This document shows positions 35,564-44,133 of a stretch of 64,000 nt of DNA, piece by piece. The notes under the pieces were generated by a model. That model was not told the DNA's origin. It was given only the letters and a program-made list of their open reading frames with translations, and searched no databases. Location of the stretch: assembly GCA_902771155.1 (NCBI GenBank), contig CACXVS010000011.1, positions 1 through 64,000 on the forward strand, in the 5' to 3' direction. This stretch comes from an uncultured Prevotellaceae bacterium. Its GTDB lineage: Bacteria; Bacteroidota; Bacteroidia; Bacteroidales; Bacteroidaceae. Numbering within the stretch: the stretch's first letter is position 1; each line of letters starts with the position of its first letter. The position numbers were made by a program, and so were the translations under genes.

Positions 35564-35719
35564 ATGAAAAGAACATTTCAGCCCCACAACCGCCGTCGCG
35601 TGAACAAGCACGGCTTCCGTGAGAGAATGGCCACCAAGAATGGTCGCCGTGTTTTGGCAGCTCGTCGCGCCAAAGGTCGTAAGAAGTTAACGGTTTCTGA
35701 TGAGCACCACGGAAAGTAA
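35564..35719 (+). CDS. rpmH: 50S ribosomal protein L34
   Basis: 51 residues beginning [20 protein letters not shown], with the fully conserved L34 pattern (KRTFQP-x-x-R-x-R-x-x-x-HGFR-x-RM, then [17 protein letters not shown]). Structural protein of the large ribosomal subunit. Single-gene transcript with its own promoter and a strong terminator. A short acidic/His tail (DEHHGK) follows the usual end. Confidence 0.97.
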   Translation: MKRTFQPHNRRRVNKHGFRERMATKNGRRVLAARRAKGRKKLTVSDEHHGK

Positions 35720-35751
35720 TTCTGGCGCATCATAAGGAAAAAATGAGTTAA

Positions 35752-35796
35752 AACAGAAAGAAGTAAGGAAAATCTTTGCTTCTTTCTGTTTTTTTT
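35752..35796 (+). terminator. Intrinsic terminator of rpmH
   Basis: 12-bp stem AACAGAAAGAAG (35752-35763) / CTTCTTTCTGTT (35779-35790), 15-nt loop, then six further T. The last four loop bases are the -33 TTTG of the next promoter. Confidence 0.85.
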
Positions 35797-35806
35797 GTAC
35801 CTTTGC
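35775..35806 (+). promoter_or_regulatory. Promoter of the PASTA-protein / rluD / ddl operon
   Basis: -33 TTTG (35775-35778) in the rpmH terminator loop, 19-nt spacer made of the terminator 3' arm and T-tract, -7 TACCTTTGC (35798-35806). Confidence 0.75.
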
Positions 35807-35827
35807 CGAAGAAATTGAGAAGAAGAG

Positions 35828-36472
35828 ATGAAAGCAAAGGAATTCTTCGGAAAGTTTGCAAGCACATTCCTATGGGGTAACCTGTTGGCGATGGTGCTGG
35901 TAGTCATAGTCTTGTGCTTAGGAGTGAATTACGGTATGAAACTCTATACCCATCATGGAGAGGGCATCAAGGTACCAAAGATTGAGGGCATGCTGATTTC
36001 CAATGCCCGCAGTATGGCGGAAGCCGATGGCCTGAACATCATGGTTAGCGATTCGGGCTATAATAAGAAGTTGCCCGCTGATTGCATCCTGGCTCAGAAT
36101 CCGGGACCAGGGACTATGGTGAAGCAGGGGCATACCGTCTATGTGACGGTCAACTCGCCTTCTTCACCCACGTTTGCCATTCCCGATGTGGTTGATAACT
36201 GCAGCTTCCGTGAGGCTGAGGCCAAACTGATGGCCATTGGCTTTAAGTTGCAACCGCCTCAGTATGTCTCGGGCGAGAAAGACTGGGTGTATGGCATCCT
36301 CTGCAAGGGGCGTCGGGTATCTACTGGCGACCATGTTTCGATCGACACGCCGCTCACGTTGATGGTTGGCAGTGGCGTGTATGATGCTGGTGACGAGATC
36401 GACTACATAGAGCCGGAATATAGGATGATGCAGAGTGGCGATGTAGATGAATTCGAGGAGATAATCGAATAG
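35828..36472 (+). CDS. PASTA-domain membrane protein
   Basis: 214 residues: one membrane helix (about 15-37, WGNLLAMVLVVIVLCLG) and two or three PASTA domains outside (about 45-110, 115-185), e.g. VPKIEGMLISNARSMAEADG and IPDVVDNCSFREAEAKLMAIGF. PASTA domains bind peptidoglycan-like ligands. Unlike Gram-positive Stk/PknB proteins there is no kinase domain. Followed directly by rluD and then ddl, a set that fits an envelope-linked operon. Confidence 0.9.
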   Translation: MKAKEFFGKFASTFLWGNLLAMVLVVIVLCLGVNYGMKLYTHHGEGIKVPKIEGMLISNARSMAEADGLNIMVSDSGYNKKLPADCILAQNPGPGTMVKQGHTVYVTVNSPSSPTFAIPDVVDNCSFREAEAKLMAIGFKLQPPQYVSGEKDWVYGILCKGRRVSTGDHVSIDTPLTLMVGSGVYDAGDEIDYIEPEYRMMQSGDVDEFEEIIE

Positions 36473-37549
36473 ATGGATTTCAGGGAAGACGATGAGCTGG
36501 AGCTGATGGCCGACGAGTCCTCGGTGGAGATTGAGGAAGGCGAACAGTTATACGAACACTTCCGGATGGAGGTGGATAAGGGGCAGGAGCCCGTTCGTAT
36601 CGACAAATACTTGTCGGAGCACCAGCCTCATTCCAGTCGCAACCGCATCCAGAAGGCCGCCGACGCTGGTTTTATCCATGTCAACGACCGTCCGGTGAAG
36701 AGTAATTATAAGGTACGTGCAGGCGATGTCATTACCCTGATGCTTGACCGCCCTCACTACGATACCACCATCGAACCGGAGGATATACCTTTGGAGGTGG
36801 TCTATGAGGACGACAACCTGATGGTCATCAACAAACCAGCCGGCATGGTGGTCCATCCCGGATGTGGAAACTTCCACGGGACGCTGGTCAATGCCATTGC
36901 CTGGCATCTGAAAGACCTGGCAAGCTATGATCCGAATGATCCGGAAGTGGGACTGGTTCATCGCATCGACAAAGATACCAGCGGACTGCTTGTGGTGGCG
37001 AAGACACCAGATGCCAAGACCTCGCTGGGAAAGCAGTTCTTCAACAAGACCACTCATCGCAGTTACAATGCTCTGGTGTGGGGTAATTTTGTTGAGGACG
37101 AGGGTAGGATAGAAGGTAACATTGGGCGCGATCCGAAAGACCGTCTGCGAATGGCCGTGTTTCCTACCGATTCTGAGATCGGCAAACCGGCAGTGACCCA
37201 TTATCGGGTGATGGAGCGCTATGGTTATGTAACCTTGGTGGAATGTGTTCTGGAGACGGGGCGTACCCATCAGATCAGAGCCCATATGAAGCACATCGGG
37301 CATCCGCTGTTCAGCGACGAACGCTATGGAGGGACTGAGATACTGCGTGGAGAACGCACTGCCAGTTATAAAGCCTATATCCAGAACTGCTTCAGACTCT
37401 GTCCGCGCCAGGTGCTCCATGCCAGAACCTTGGGATTTGTGCATCCCACAACGGGTGAACAGATGGACTTCACGTCGGAGTGGCCCGATGATATGGCTGC
37501 GCTGATCGACAAATGGCGCAAATATGTGAGAGTGAAAACTGATAATTGA
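36473..37549 (+). CDS. rluD: 23S rRNA pseudouridine synthase, RluA/RluD family
   Basis: 358 residues with an acidic N-terminal extension (about 40 residues), an S4 RNA-binding domain (RIDKYLSEH..SRNRIQKAADAG) and the catalytic domain; D166 is the catalytic Asp in HRIDKDTSGLLV. Isomerises uridines in helix 69 of 23S rRNA if a true RluD; RluC/other RluA members cannot be excluded. Starts at the base after the PASTA-protein stop codon. Confidence 0.9.
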   Translation: MDFREDDELELMADESSVEIEEGEQLYEHFRMEVDKGQEPVRIDKYLSEHQPHSSRNRIQKAADAGFIHVNDRPVKSNYKVRAGDVITLMLDRPHYDTTIEPEDIPLEVVYEDDNLMVINKPAGMVVHPGCGNFHGTLVNAIAWHLKDLASYDPNDPEVGLVHRIDKDTSGLLVVAKTPDAKTSLGKQFFNKTTHRSYNALVWGNFVEDEGRIEGNIGRDPKDRLRMAVFPTDSEIGKPAVTHYRVMERYGYVTLVECVLETGRTHQIRAHMKHIGHPLFSDERYGGTEILRGERTASYKAYIQNCFRLCPRQVLHARTLGFVHPTTGEQMDFTSEWPDDMAALIDKWRKYVRVKTDN

Positions 37550-37564
37550 AAATTGAAAGATAAG
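37544..37564 (+). repeat. Heptad repeat at the rluD/ddl junction
   Basis: AATTGAA, AATTGAA, AGATAAG (3 x 7 bp). The rluD stop TGA lies in the first unit; the ddl ATG is 3 nt after the last. Confidence 0.55.
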
Positions 37565-37567
37565 ACA

Positions 37568-38560
37568 ATGAACAACTTAAAGAGAACGATTGCCATCGTC
37601 TGCGGTGGCGACTCTTCGGAACACGATGTGTCACTGCGCTCCGCACAGGGACTTTACTCCTTCTTCGACAAGGAGCGCTACAATGTATATATTGTTGATG
37701 TCAAGAAGCATGACTGGCATGTGGAACTGCCTGACGGAACGACTGCTAAGATCGACCGCAATGATTTCTCGTTCGTCGAGGACGGACAGAAGCGTGTGTT
37801 CGACTATGCCTATATTACGATTCATGGCACTCCTGGCGAGAATGGTTTGCTTCAGGGATACTTCGAGCTGATTGGAATGCCTTACAGTACCAGTAGTGTG
37901 CTCGTCGAGGCCATGACTTTCGATAAGTTCGTGCTTAACCAGTATCTGCGTGGCTATGGAGTGAGTGTTGCCGATTCCCTGCTCATTCTGAAGGGTTACG
38001 AGGAGATCGTCTCCGAAGATGAGGTCGAAGAGCGCATCGGCATGCCCTGTTTCGTGAAGCCAGCTGCCGATGGTTCCTCGTTTGGTGTGACGAAGGTGAA
38101 GAACAAGGACCAGTTGGCTCCTGCCATTCGTAAAGCGATGCTGGAGAGCCCCGAGGTGATGGTTGAGAGTTTCCTCGATGGTACAGAGATTACACAAGGC
38201 ATCTATAAGACCAAGGATAAAGAGGTGTTGCTCCCCATCACTGAGGTGGTGACGAAGAATGAGTTCTTTGACTACGATGCCAAGTACAACGGTCAGGTAC
38301 AGGAGATTACCCCTGCCCGTATTCCTGATGAGGTGGCTACCCGGGTGGGTAAGGTTACGAGTCATATCTACGACATCCTCCACTGCAACGGTATCATCCG
38401 CATCGATTACATTATCTCCAAAGAAGGAAAGATCTCTATGCTGGAAGTGAATACCACACCGGGCATGACTGCCACCAGTTTCATTCCCCAGCAGGTACGT
38501 GCGGCAGGTCTGGAGATGAAGGATGTGCTGACGGATATTGTAGAGAATCAGTTGGGTTAG
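37568..38560 (+). CDS. ddl: D-alanine--D-alanine ligase
   Basis: 330 residues from the ATG at 37568 (an in-frame TTG at 37553 lies in the junction repeat). ATP-grasp enzyme making D-Ala-D-Ala for peptidoglycan. Motifs: IVCGGDSSEHDVSLRSA (start), HGTPGENG, MPCFVKPAADGSSFGV, and ILHCNGIIRIDYI ... EVNTTPGMTATSFIPQQ. Downstream of the PASTA and rluD genes; its product supplies the substrate of MurF encoded 15 kb away. Confidence 0.95.
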   Translation: MNNLKRTIAIVCGGDSSEHDVSLRSAQGLYSFFDKERYNVYIVDVKKHDWHVELPDGTTAKIDRNDFSFVEDGQKRVFDYAYITIHGTPGENGLLQGYFELIGMPYSTSSVLVEAMTFDKFVLNQYLRGYGVSVADSLLILKGYEEIVSEDEVEERIGMPCFVKPAADGSSFGVTKVKNKDQLAPAIRKAMLESPEVMVESFLDGTEITQGIYKTKDKEVLLPITEVVTKNEFFDYDAKYNGQVQEITPARIPDEVATRVGKVTSHIYDILHCNGIIRIDYIISKEGKISMLEVNTTPGMTATSFIPQQVRAAGLEMKDVLTDIVENQLG

Positions 38561-38593
38561 TTGATAGTTTATAGCTGATAGTTGATAGTTATG
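38558..38593 (+). repeat. Heptad junction array (5 x 7 bp) ddl/acyltransferase
   Basis: TAGTTGA, TAGTTTA, TAGCTGA, TAGTTGA, TAGTTAT, G. First unit begins with the ddl stop TAG; the last carries the ATG of the next gene (TTATGATTAG). Confidence 0.7.
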
Positions 38594-39763
38594 ATTAGCA
38601 CAAACGAGTTTGACGAGATCCGTCCCTATGAACCGGAAGAGATGGCGCAGGCCTTTGACGACCTGATCCACGATCGTCAGTTCTCACTGGTGATGAAGGG
38701 ATTTGCCCCATGGTTGCCCAAGTCGGTACGCAATGCTGTGCTGAAGTTGGCTTTCAATGGTGTGAAGACACCGCTTGATTTCCAGTTGCGCTTCATGAAA
38801 CCCGTCGTACAGTATATCATCCGCAAGCATACCGACGGTTGCACATTCGACGATAGTGCCCTCAAGGGTGGTCAAAACTCTCAACTCTCAGCTGTCAACT
38901 CTCAACCAAGATATACTTTTGTCAGCAATCATCGTGACATTGTGCTCGACTCGGCCTTCCTCGACCTTCTGCTGATCAAGGCAGGGCATCCCACCACTGT
39001 CGAGATAGGTATTGGCGACAACCTGCTCATCTACCCTTGGATCAAGCGACTGGTCCGTATGAACAAGGCCTTTACCGTGCGTCGTGGACTCAGCCCTAAG
39101 GAGATGCTTCGTTCCAGTCAGTTGATGAGCCGTTATATCCACTATGCTGTCACCGAGAAGAACGAGAATATCTGGATTGCTCAGCGTGAGGGAAGAGCCA
39201 AGGACTCCAACGACCGCACCCAGGATTCAGTACTGAAGATGCTGGCCATGGGAGGTCCTCTCTCAGAACTCAACATCGTACCGCTGACCATCAGCTATGA
39301 GTTCGACCCCTGTGACTACCTGAAAGCACAGGAATTGCAGGAGCGTCGCGATATCCCAGGCTTTAAGAAGAGTCGCCAGGACGACCTCGACAATATGAAG
39401 ACGGGTATCTTCGGCTATAAGGGTAGGGTGCACTACCACTGTGCCACCCCCATTAACCAGTGGATCGACGAACTCTCCGGACTCCCAAGGACAGAATACT
39501 ATTCTGCACTGGCCCAACGGATGGATAAGGATATCCACAGGGGCTACCAGCTCTTCCCCTGCAACTATATCGCCCTCGACGACCTCAATGGCACTACCGA
39601 GTTTGCCGCTCAATATACCGATGCCGACAGACAGCGTTTTGAAACCTATCTGTCGGGTCAGCTTGCCAAGATCTCCATCCCCAATAAGGACGAGGCTTTC
39701 CTTCGTGAATGTATGCTGAACATGTATGCCAATCCATTACGAAACAAACTCGCTGCCGAATGA
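38591..39763 (+). CDS. PlsC-like glycerol-phosphate acyltransferase family protein
   Basis: 390 residues from the ATG at 38591, which is part of the junction array. Acyltransferase domain with block I SNHRDIVLDSAFLD, an R-R-G block (FTVRRGLSPKEM) and block III IWIAQREGRAKDS, as in 1-acylglycerol-3-phosphate/glycerol-3-phosphate acyltransferases of phospholipid synthesis. The spacing in block I (NHRDIVLD) is one residue longer than the usual H-x4-D, so substrate is uncertain. Just before block I, 38876-38903 codes QNSQLSAVNSQP from four 7-bp repeats, probably a repeat-derived loop. Overlaps the next gene (ATGA). Confidence 0.78.
   Translation: MISTNEFDEIRPYEPEEMAQAFDDLIHDRQFSLVMKGFAPWLPKSVRNAVLKLAFNGVKTPLDFQLRFMKPVVQYIIRKHTDGCTFDDSALKGGQNSQLSAVNSQPRYTFVSNHRDIVLDSAFLDLLLIKAGHPTTVEIGIGDNLLIYPWIKRLVRMNKAFTVRRGLSPKEMLRSSQLMSRYIHYAVTEKNENIWIAQREGRAKDSNDRTQDSVLKMLAMGGPLSELNIVPLTISYEFDPCDYLKAQELQERRDIPGFKKSRQDDLDNMKTGIFGYKGRVHYHCATPINQWIDELSGLPRTEYYSALAQRMDKDIHRGYQLFPCNYIALDDLNGTTEFAAQYTDADRQRFETYLSGQLAKISIPNKDEAFLRECMLNMYANPLRNKLAAE
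38876..38903 (+). repeat. Heptad array inside the acyltransferase coding sequence
   Basis: AACTCTC, AACTCTC, AGCTGTC, AACTCTC. Read on the other strand the units (GAGAGTT, GAGAGTT, GACAGCT, GAGAGTT) match the GATAGTT/TATAGCT units of the junction arrays, including the position of the odd -AGCT unit. Confidence 0.6.
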
Positions 39764-40458
39764 AACAATTGTTCCGCCTCCTGGTTATCATAACTATCAG
39801 TTATCCGTTGTCAACGATCCTCTCATCCTGTTCCCAGGATGCCTATGAGAAGGGTGAGGGCGAGTACTCGCTGATGCGGGGCGACTTTGTGGTGGCCAGC
39901 ATCAACAGCGACAAGCAGATTGTCTCCATCACTACCGACGAGGGGGAGCAGTTGCCCTTGACGGAGCGATACAAGGCCAAATGGATTGTTAAGGCCGATA
40001 CCACCTATCGCTGTCTCTTATATTATAATAAGGTGAAAAACGAATCGGGCCTTCAGCAGGCGGAAATCATCTCCATCGGACAGGTACCATGCCCCAAGGT
40101 CATCCCTCTTTCCGAGTTTGATAAAGAACTGAAGACTGATCCAGTCAAGTTCGAGAGCCTCTGGCTGAGTAAGACAGGTAAGTACTTGAATATGAGTATG
40201 CAGTTGATGACGGGCTATACCGACGACACCACTGCTGTCCAGAAACTCTCGTTTGTCTCTGATACGCTTCTGACGCACCCCGACAGTAAGCGTACCCTGC
40301 ATTTCCAACTCCATCACGACCAGAACGGTGTACCCGAGTATTATACCACTCAGGTCTATGTCAGCCTTCTGGTTGACAGTCTGCAGGCCGACTCCATTCG
40401 TCTCACCCTCAACACCTACAACGGCCCTGTTGTCAAAACTCTCTCCCTTTTTAAATAG
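39760..40458 (+). CDS. NigD-like lipoprotein
   Basis: 232 residues from the ATG at 39760 that overlaps the previous stop. Lipoprotein signal ending LSSC, then a small beta domain (YSLMRGDFVVASINSDKQIVSITTDEGEQLPL) and a second beta sandwich, the plan of NigD-like proteins. The family is linked by name to a B. fragilis bacteriocin cluster but has no proven role. The signal peptide (VIITISYPLST) is coded by a heptad-like repeat (39783-39815). Ends the operon. Confidence 0.6.
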   Translation: MKQLFRLLVIITISYPLSTILSSCSQDAYEKGEGEYSLMRGDFVVASINSDKQIVSITTDEGEQLPLTERYKAKWIVKADTTYRCLLYYNKVKNESGLQQAEIISIGQVPCPKVIPLSEFDKELKTDPVKFESLWLSKTGKYLNMSMQLMTGYTDDTTAVQKLSFVSDTLLTHPDSKRTLHFQLHHDQNGVPEYYTTQVYVSLLVDSLQADSIRLTLNTYNGPVVKTLSLFK

Positions 40459-40523
40459 GGTTACACCTTATTATATATATAAGGGGTTGGCTACCATTAT
40501 AGTGTATTATTTACATTTATCGT

Positions 40524-40573
40524 AAAAAGGCCTATAAAACAATATTGTCGTTGTTACACTTATTGGCCTTTTT
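40524..40573 (+). terminator. Probable terminator after the NigD-like gene
   Basis: AAAAAGGCC (40524-40532) / GGCCTTTTT (40565-40573) with a 32-nt loop and a continuing T-run to 40575. Confidence 0.55.
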
Positions 40574-40671
40574 TTGCTTTTTTTCCTTCTTTTTGGTGTT
40601 AAAATCGCCTTTTTTGAAAAAAAGTACCATTATTTATCAAAAAAAGATGATGCTTTTTAATTAATTTGTTT

Positions 40672-40680
40672 TAATTTTGC
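40672..40680 (+). promoter_or_regulatory. -7 element of the SusC-SusD operon
   Basis: TAATTTTGC; weak -33. Predicts a leader of about 200 nt before the ATG at 40884. Confidence 0.5.
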
Positions 40681-40777
40681 AATCGATTCAGTGTGTTCTG
40701 AAATAACTATAACTGATATAATATAACTTAAAAGGTAAACCAAAACGTATGAACCAAAATAATTCTTCTTAACTAGA

Positions 40778-40809
40778 GAGCCAAAAAGTCTTAGCAGGCT
40801 TTAAGGCTC
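40778..40809 (+). other. Hairpin in the SusC leader
   Basis: GAGCC / GGCTC outer stem, a symmetric AA/AA internal loop, AAAG / CTTT inner stem, 10-nt apical loop. The symmetry suggests a folded RNA element; no known riboswitch recognised. Confidence 0.4.
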
Positions 40810-40883
40810 AAGGGAGTTTGTGCTTCCACTATTCCTAACTTGCGTTTATTATAAACCAATTAATCTATAGTTAATACTTAAGT

Positions 40884-43800
40884 ATGAATCGAAATTTTAG
40901 AAAGACAGCGCTGCTGATGAGTGCCATGGCTCTCTTGGGACTGGGTTACTCGTCAAACGCCAATGCCGCTGGTGACGTGCAGAGCGTCCAGCAGGCAACG
41001 AAGAAGATCACAGGTACTGTGGTCGATGCTCAGGGCCCCGTCATCGGTGCCAGCGTAGTAGAAAAAGGTACCACTAACGGTACTGTTACCGACTTTGACG
41101 GTAACTTCTCTCTCAATGTGAATCCGGGTGCAACGATCGTTATTTCGTTCATCGGTTTCGAGACTCAGGAAATCAAGGTTGGTAACCAGAGCGACTTCCA
41201 GATCACGATGAAGGACGACAACGCCGTCCTGGAGGAAGTGGTAGTCGTAGGTTATGGTACCCAGAAGAAGAAGCTGGTTACCGGTGCTACCGTTCAGGTG
41301 AAGGGTGAGGACATCGCCAAGCTGAACACCACCAACGCACTGCAGCCAGGTAGTGGTTTCAAGGTAAACATCCGTGGTGTCGGTACTATCGGTGAGAGCT
41401 CTCCTCTGCTGATTATCGACGGTATCAATGCCGGTACTGCAGATAACGGTCTGAATGGTTTGAACCCGAACGACATCGAGAGCATCGACGTGCTGAAGGA
41501 CGCTGCTTCTGCAGCCATCTACGGTGCCCGTGCTGCTAACGGTGTGATTCTGGTAACCACCAAGCAGGGTAAGTCTGGTAAGATCCAGGTGCAGTACGAC
41601 GGCTTCGTGGGCTGGTCGAATGCCTACAAGGTGCCTGCCATGGTGAATGCCAAGCAGTACATGCAGATTATCAACGAGACCAACTTCAATACTTACGGAA
41701 CAGCTACCAACTGGAGCAGCCTCGTTCCTCAGGCCATTCTCGACAAGGTGAACCAGGGTTGGGATGGCACCGACTGGTTTAAGGAGTATGAGAACAAGAA
41801 CGCCCTTCAGTTCAGCCACGCTGTAACGCTGACAGGCGGTACCGATCGCTCTAAGTTCTCTATGTCTCTCAACTACAGCTCTAACGAGGGTATCATGGGT
41901 GGCGACAACGCCTCTTCTTACAAGCGTTATGGTGGTCGTATCAACTCTGAGCATGTTGTTTACAGAGGCAAGGACCTGCTGGGTAAGGAGCACGACATCG
42001 TGACCATCGGTGAGAACCTGAGCTACTGGTATCACAAGAGCCACACGCTTGCTGAGGGCAATGGTTACTATAACGTGATGCAGGCCGCTTACATCGCTTC
42101 TCCGCTCGTTGAGCCTTATGATGCCAATGGCAATCTGACCAGCTATGCAAATAATCATACTGGTTACAGTGATATGATTTACAGCCAGCCATTGAATGCC
42201 TTTGTAAATGGTGACTTTGGCTCGTTAAACAAGAGCCGTGACTTTGGTGTTGGTGCTACCTTCTATTGGATAGTAGAGCCTATCGAGAACCTCCGCTATC
42301 GTGGACAGTTCAACACAGGCTATAGCGCCAGCAACTATCGTCAGGTGGGTATGCCTTATAGTCAAAGCTCTACACATGCCACTAGTTCATATACACTGAG
42401 CATGAACCAGAGCCAGAGTAGCAGCTTCACGATTGAGAACACCCTTTCATACATTCTGCCGAAACTTGGTAAGAACACGATTGATGTACTCGTTGGACAG
42501 TCAATCGAGCGTTCTGACTGGAGCACAGGTATGAGTATGAACTTTGAGACAACAGAGGATAAGCTGAACACATTGGTGCTCAATGGTTGGGACTACAATA
42601 TTCCTGCCAACTATGAGACACAGTATATGATTGGACATGGTGGTTGGGACACTCCACAGCAGGGCAGCATTGCTTCGTTCTTTGGTCGTGCTAACTGGAA
42701 CTACGACGAGAAGTACATGGCAACCGCTATCATCCGTGCTGATGGTTCTAGCAACTTCGCTCGTGGCAAGCGCTGGGGTTACTTCCCCTCATTCTCTGCT
42801 GGTTGGGTTATCACCAACGAGAATTTCATGGAGAGCACCAAGAGTTGGCTCGACTTCTTGAAGATCCGTGCTTCTTGGGGACAGAACGGTAACTGTAACA
42901 TCTCGAATTTCAACTATGTGTCGAATATTAAGTTCTCTCCTTCAGACTATGCTGACTACGGTTACAAGTTCTCTAGCGATATGTTCAATACGGTAAACCG
43001 TAACGTCTATCAGACTGGTGCATATGCTTCTAACGTTCCTAACCCCGACGTAACATGGGAAACCTCTGAGCAGATCAATATCGGTCTCGATGCACGCTTC
43101 CTGAGTGGTCGTCTTGGTTTGAACTTCGACTGGTATAAGAAAACTACGAAGGACTGGCTGGTTATGGCTCCTATCAATGCCGTTGCAGGTTATGAGGTTG
43201 CTGCATACGTGAATGCCGGTGACGTGAAGAACACTGGTTTCGAGGTTGCCCTCTCTTGGCGCGACAAGATTGGCAGCGACTTCAACTATCACGCTAATGT
43301 GAACTTTGCTACCAACAAGAACGAGGTAACTCGTCTGGACAACAATGCTGGTTTCATCAACGGTCAGGACAAGGCCATCTTCGAGAACTCTTCATGGGTA
43401 TCTCGCGTTGAGGTTGGTCACCCCATTGGTTACTTCTCTGGTATGTCTTATAGCGGCATCTGGCAGAATCAGGCTCAGATCGACGCTGCTCGTCAGTCAG
43501 GTAAGGCCGTTCTCGACGGTGCTCAGCCTGGTGACTGCATTTGGGATGACTACAATGGCGATGGCATGATTTCTCTCTCTGAGGACCGTCACGAGATTGG
43601 TAACCCCCATCCCGATGTAACCCTCGGTGTAACCCTCGGCTTCGAGTGGAAGGGCCTCGACTTCGGTGTAACAGGTTCTGGCGCATTCGGACAGCAGGTG
43701 ATGCAGTGCTACCGCACCGCTCTGTTGGCTAGTCCTTACAACAATTATACTGTGGACGACTTTGAGCGTTGGCATGGTGAGGGCACCAGCAACAAGTATC

Positions 43801-44105
43801 CTCGTCTGGCCGTTGGCTCTATCAACGAGCAGTGGGTATCTACCCGCTATATGCAGGATGCAGACTACTTCAAGATTCAGAACATTACACTGGGCTACGA
43901 CATTGCTCAGTTGGTTAAGGGCTTCCCCTTCTCTCAGTTCCGTGTCTATGTACAGGCTCAGAACCTTTACACCTTCACTGGTTACACAGGTGTTGATCCT
44001 GAAATCGGTTCATCTGGTGGTAAGGACTCTTGGGCTCGTGGTATCGACGTAGGTCTTTATCCGACAGCACGTACCTTCATCGTAGGTGCAAGCATTAAGT
44101 TCTAA
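40884..44105 (+). CDS. SusC/RagA-family TonB-dependent outer-membrane transporter
   Basis: 1073 residues. Signal peptide (about 1-28), an N-terminal carboxypeptidase-like beta domain (KITGTVVDAQGPVIGASV ... FIGFETQEIKVG, about 40-125), the EVVVVGYGTQKKK TonB-box-like segment, a plug domain and a 22-strand barrel ending FIVGASIKF. Pairs with the SusD-like lipoprotein downstream to import glycans or peptides across the outer membrane. Odd: in the plug, NTTNALQ is followed at once by PGSGFKVNIRGVGTIG, where relatives have about 15-20 more residues (the QxPGVxI segment), so part of the plug appears to be missing. Substrate unknown. Confidence 0.9.
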   Translation: MNRNFRKTALLMSAMALLGLGYSSNANAAGDVQSVQQATKKITGTVVDAQGPVIGASVVEKGTTNGTVTDFDGNFSLNVNPGATIVISFIGFETQEIKVGNQSDFQITMKDDNAVLEEVVVVGYGTQKKKLVTGATVQVKGEDIAKLNTTNALQPGSGFKVNIRGVGTIGESSPLLIIDGINAGTADNGLNGLNPNDIESIDVLKDAASAAIYGARAANGVILVTTKQGKSGKIQVQYDGFVGWSNAYKVPAMVNAKQYMQIINETNFNTYGTATNWSSLVPQAILDKVNQGWDGTDWFKEYENKNALQFSHAVTLTGGTDRSKFSMSLNYSSNEGIMGGDNASSYKRYGGRINSEHVVYRGKDLLGKEHDIVTIGENLSYWYHKSHTLAEGNGYYNVMQAAYIASPLVEPYDANGNLTSYANNHTGYSDMIYSQPLNAFVNGDFGSLNKSRDFGVGATFYWIVEPIENLRYRGQFNTGYSASNYRQVGMPYSQSSTHATSSYTLSMNQSQSSSFTIENTLSYILPKLGKNTIDVLVGQSIERSDWSTGMSMNFETTEDKLNTLVLNGWDYNIPANYETQYMIGHGGWDTPQQGSIASFFGRANWNYDEKYMATAIIRADGSSNFARGKRWGYFPSFSAGWVITNENFMESTKSWLDFLKIRASWGQNGNCNISNFNYVSNIKFSPSDYADYGYKFSSDMFNTVNRNVYQTGAYASNVPNPDVTWETSEQINIGLDARFLSGRLGLNFDWYKKTTKDWLVMAPINAVAGYEVAAYVNAGDVKNTGFEVALSWRDKIGSDFNYHANVNFATNKNEVTRLDNNAGFINGQDKAIFENSSWVSRVEVGHPIGYFSGMSYSGIWQNQAQIDAARQSGKAVLDGAQPGDCIWDDYNGDGMISLSEDRHEIGNPHPDVTLGVTLGFEWKGLDFGVTGSGAFGQQVMQCYRTALLASPYNNYTVDDFERWHGEGTSNKYPRLAVGSINEQWVSTRYMQDADYFKIQNITLGYDIAQLVKGFPFSQFRVYVQAQNLYTFTGYTGVDPEIGSSGGKDSWARGIDVGLYPTARTFIVGASIKF

Positions 44106-44133
44106 TTCATAACATATAACAGAATAGAAGAAT

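Larger units (their letters stand above)
40459..40883 (+). other. 425-nt non-coding region upstream of susC-like gene
   Basis: Contains a probable terminator (40524-40573), an AT-rich stretch, a -7 element (40672-40680), and a leader of about 200 nt with a hairpin (40778-40809) and a 7-codon open frame (40749-40772, MNQNNSS). Long leaders before SusC-type genes are common in Bacteroidota and may be post-transcriptional control points. Confidence 0.6.

Noticed and set aside
40749..40772. Seven-codon frame MNQNNSS as a gene
   Set aside because: Too short and without support; mentioned only as a possible leader element.
40953..42158. 401-codon open frame antisense to the SusC-like gene
   Set aside because: Same reason: antisense shadow, composition rich in Leu/His/Val as expected from complementing Bacteroidota codons.
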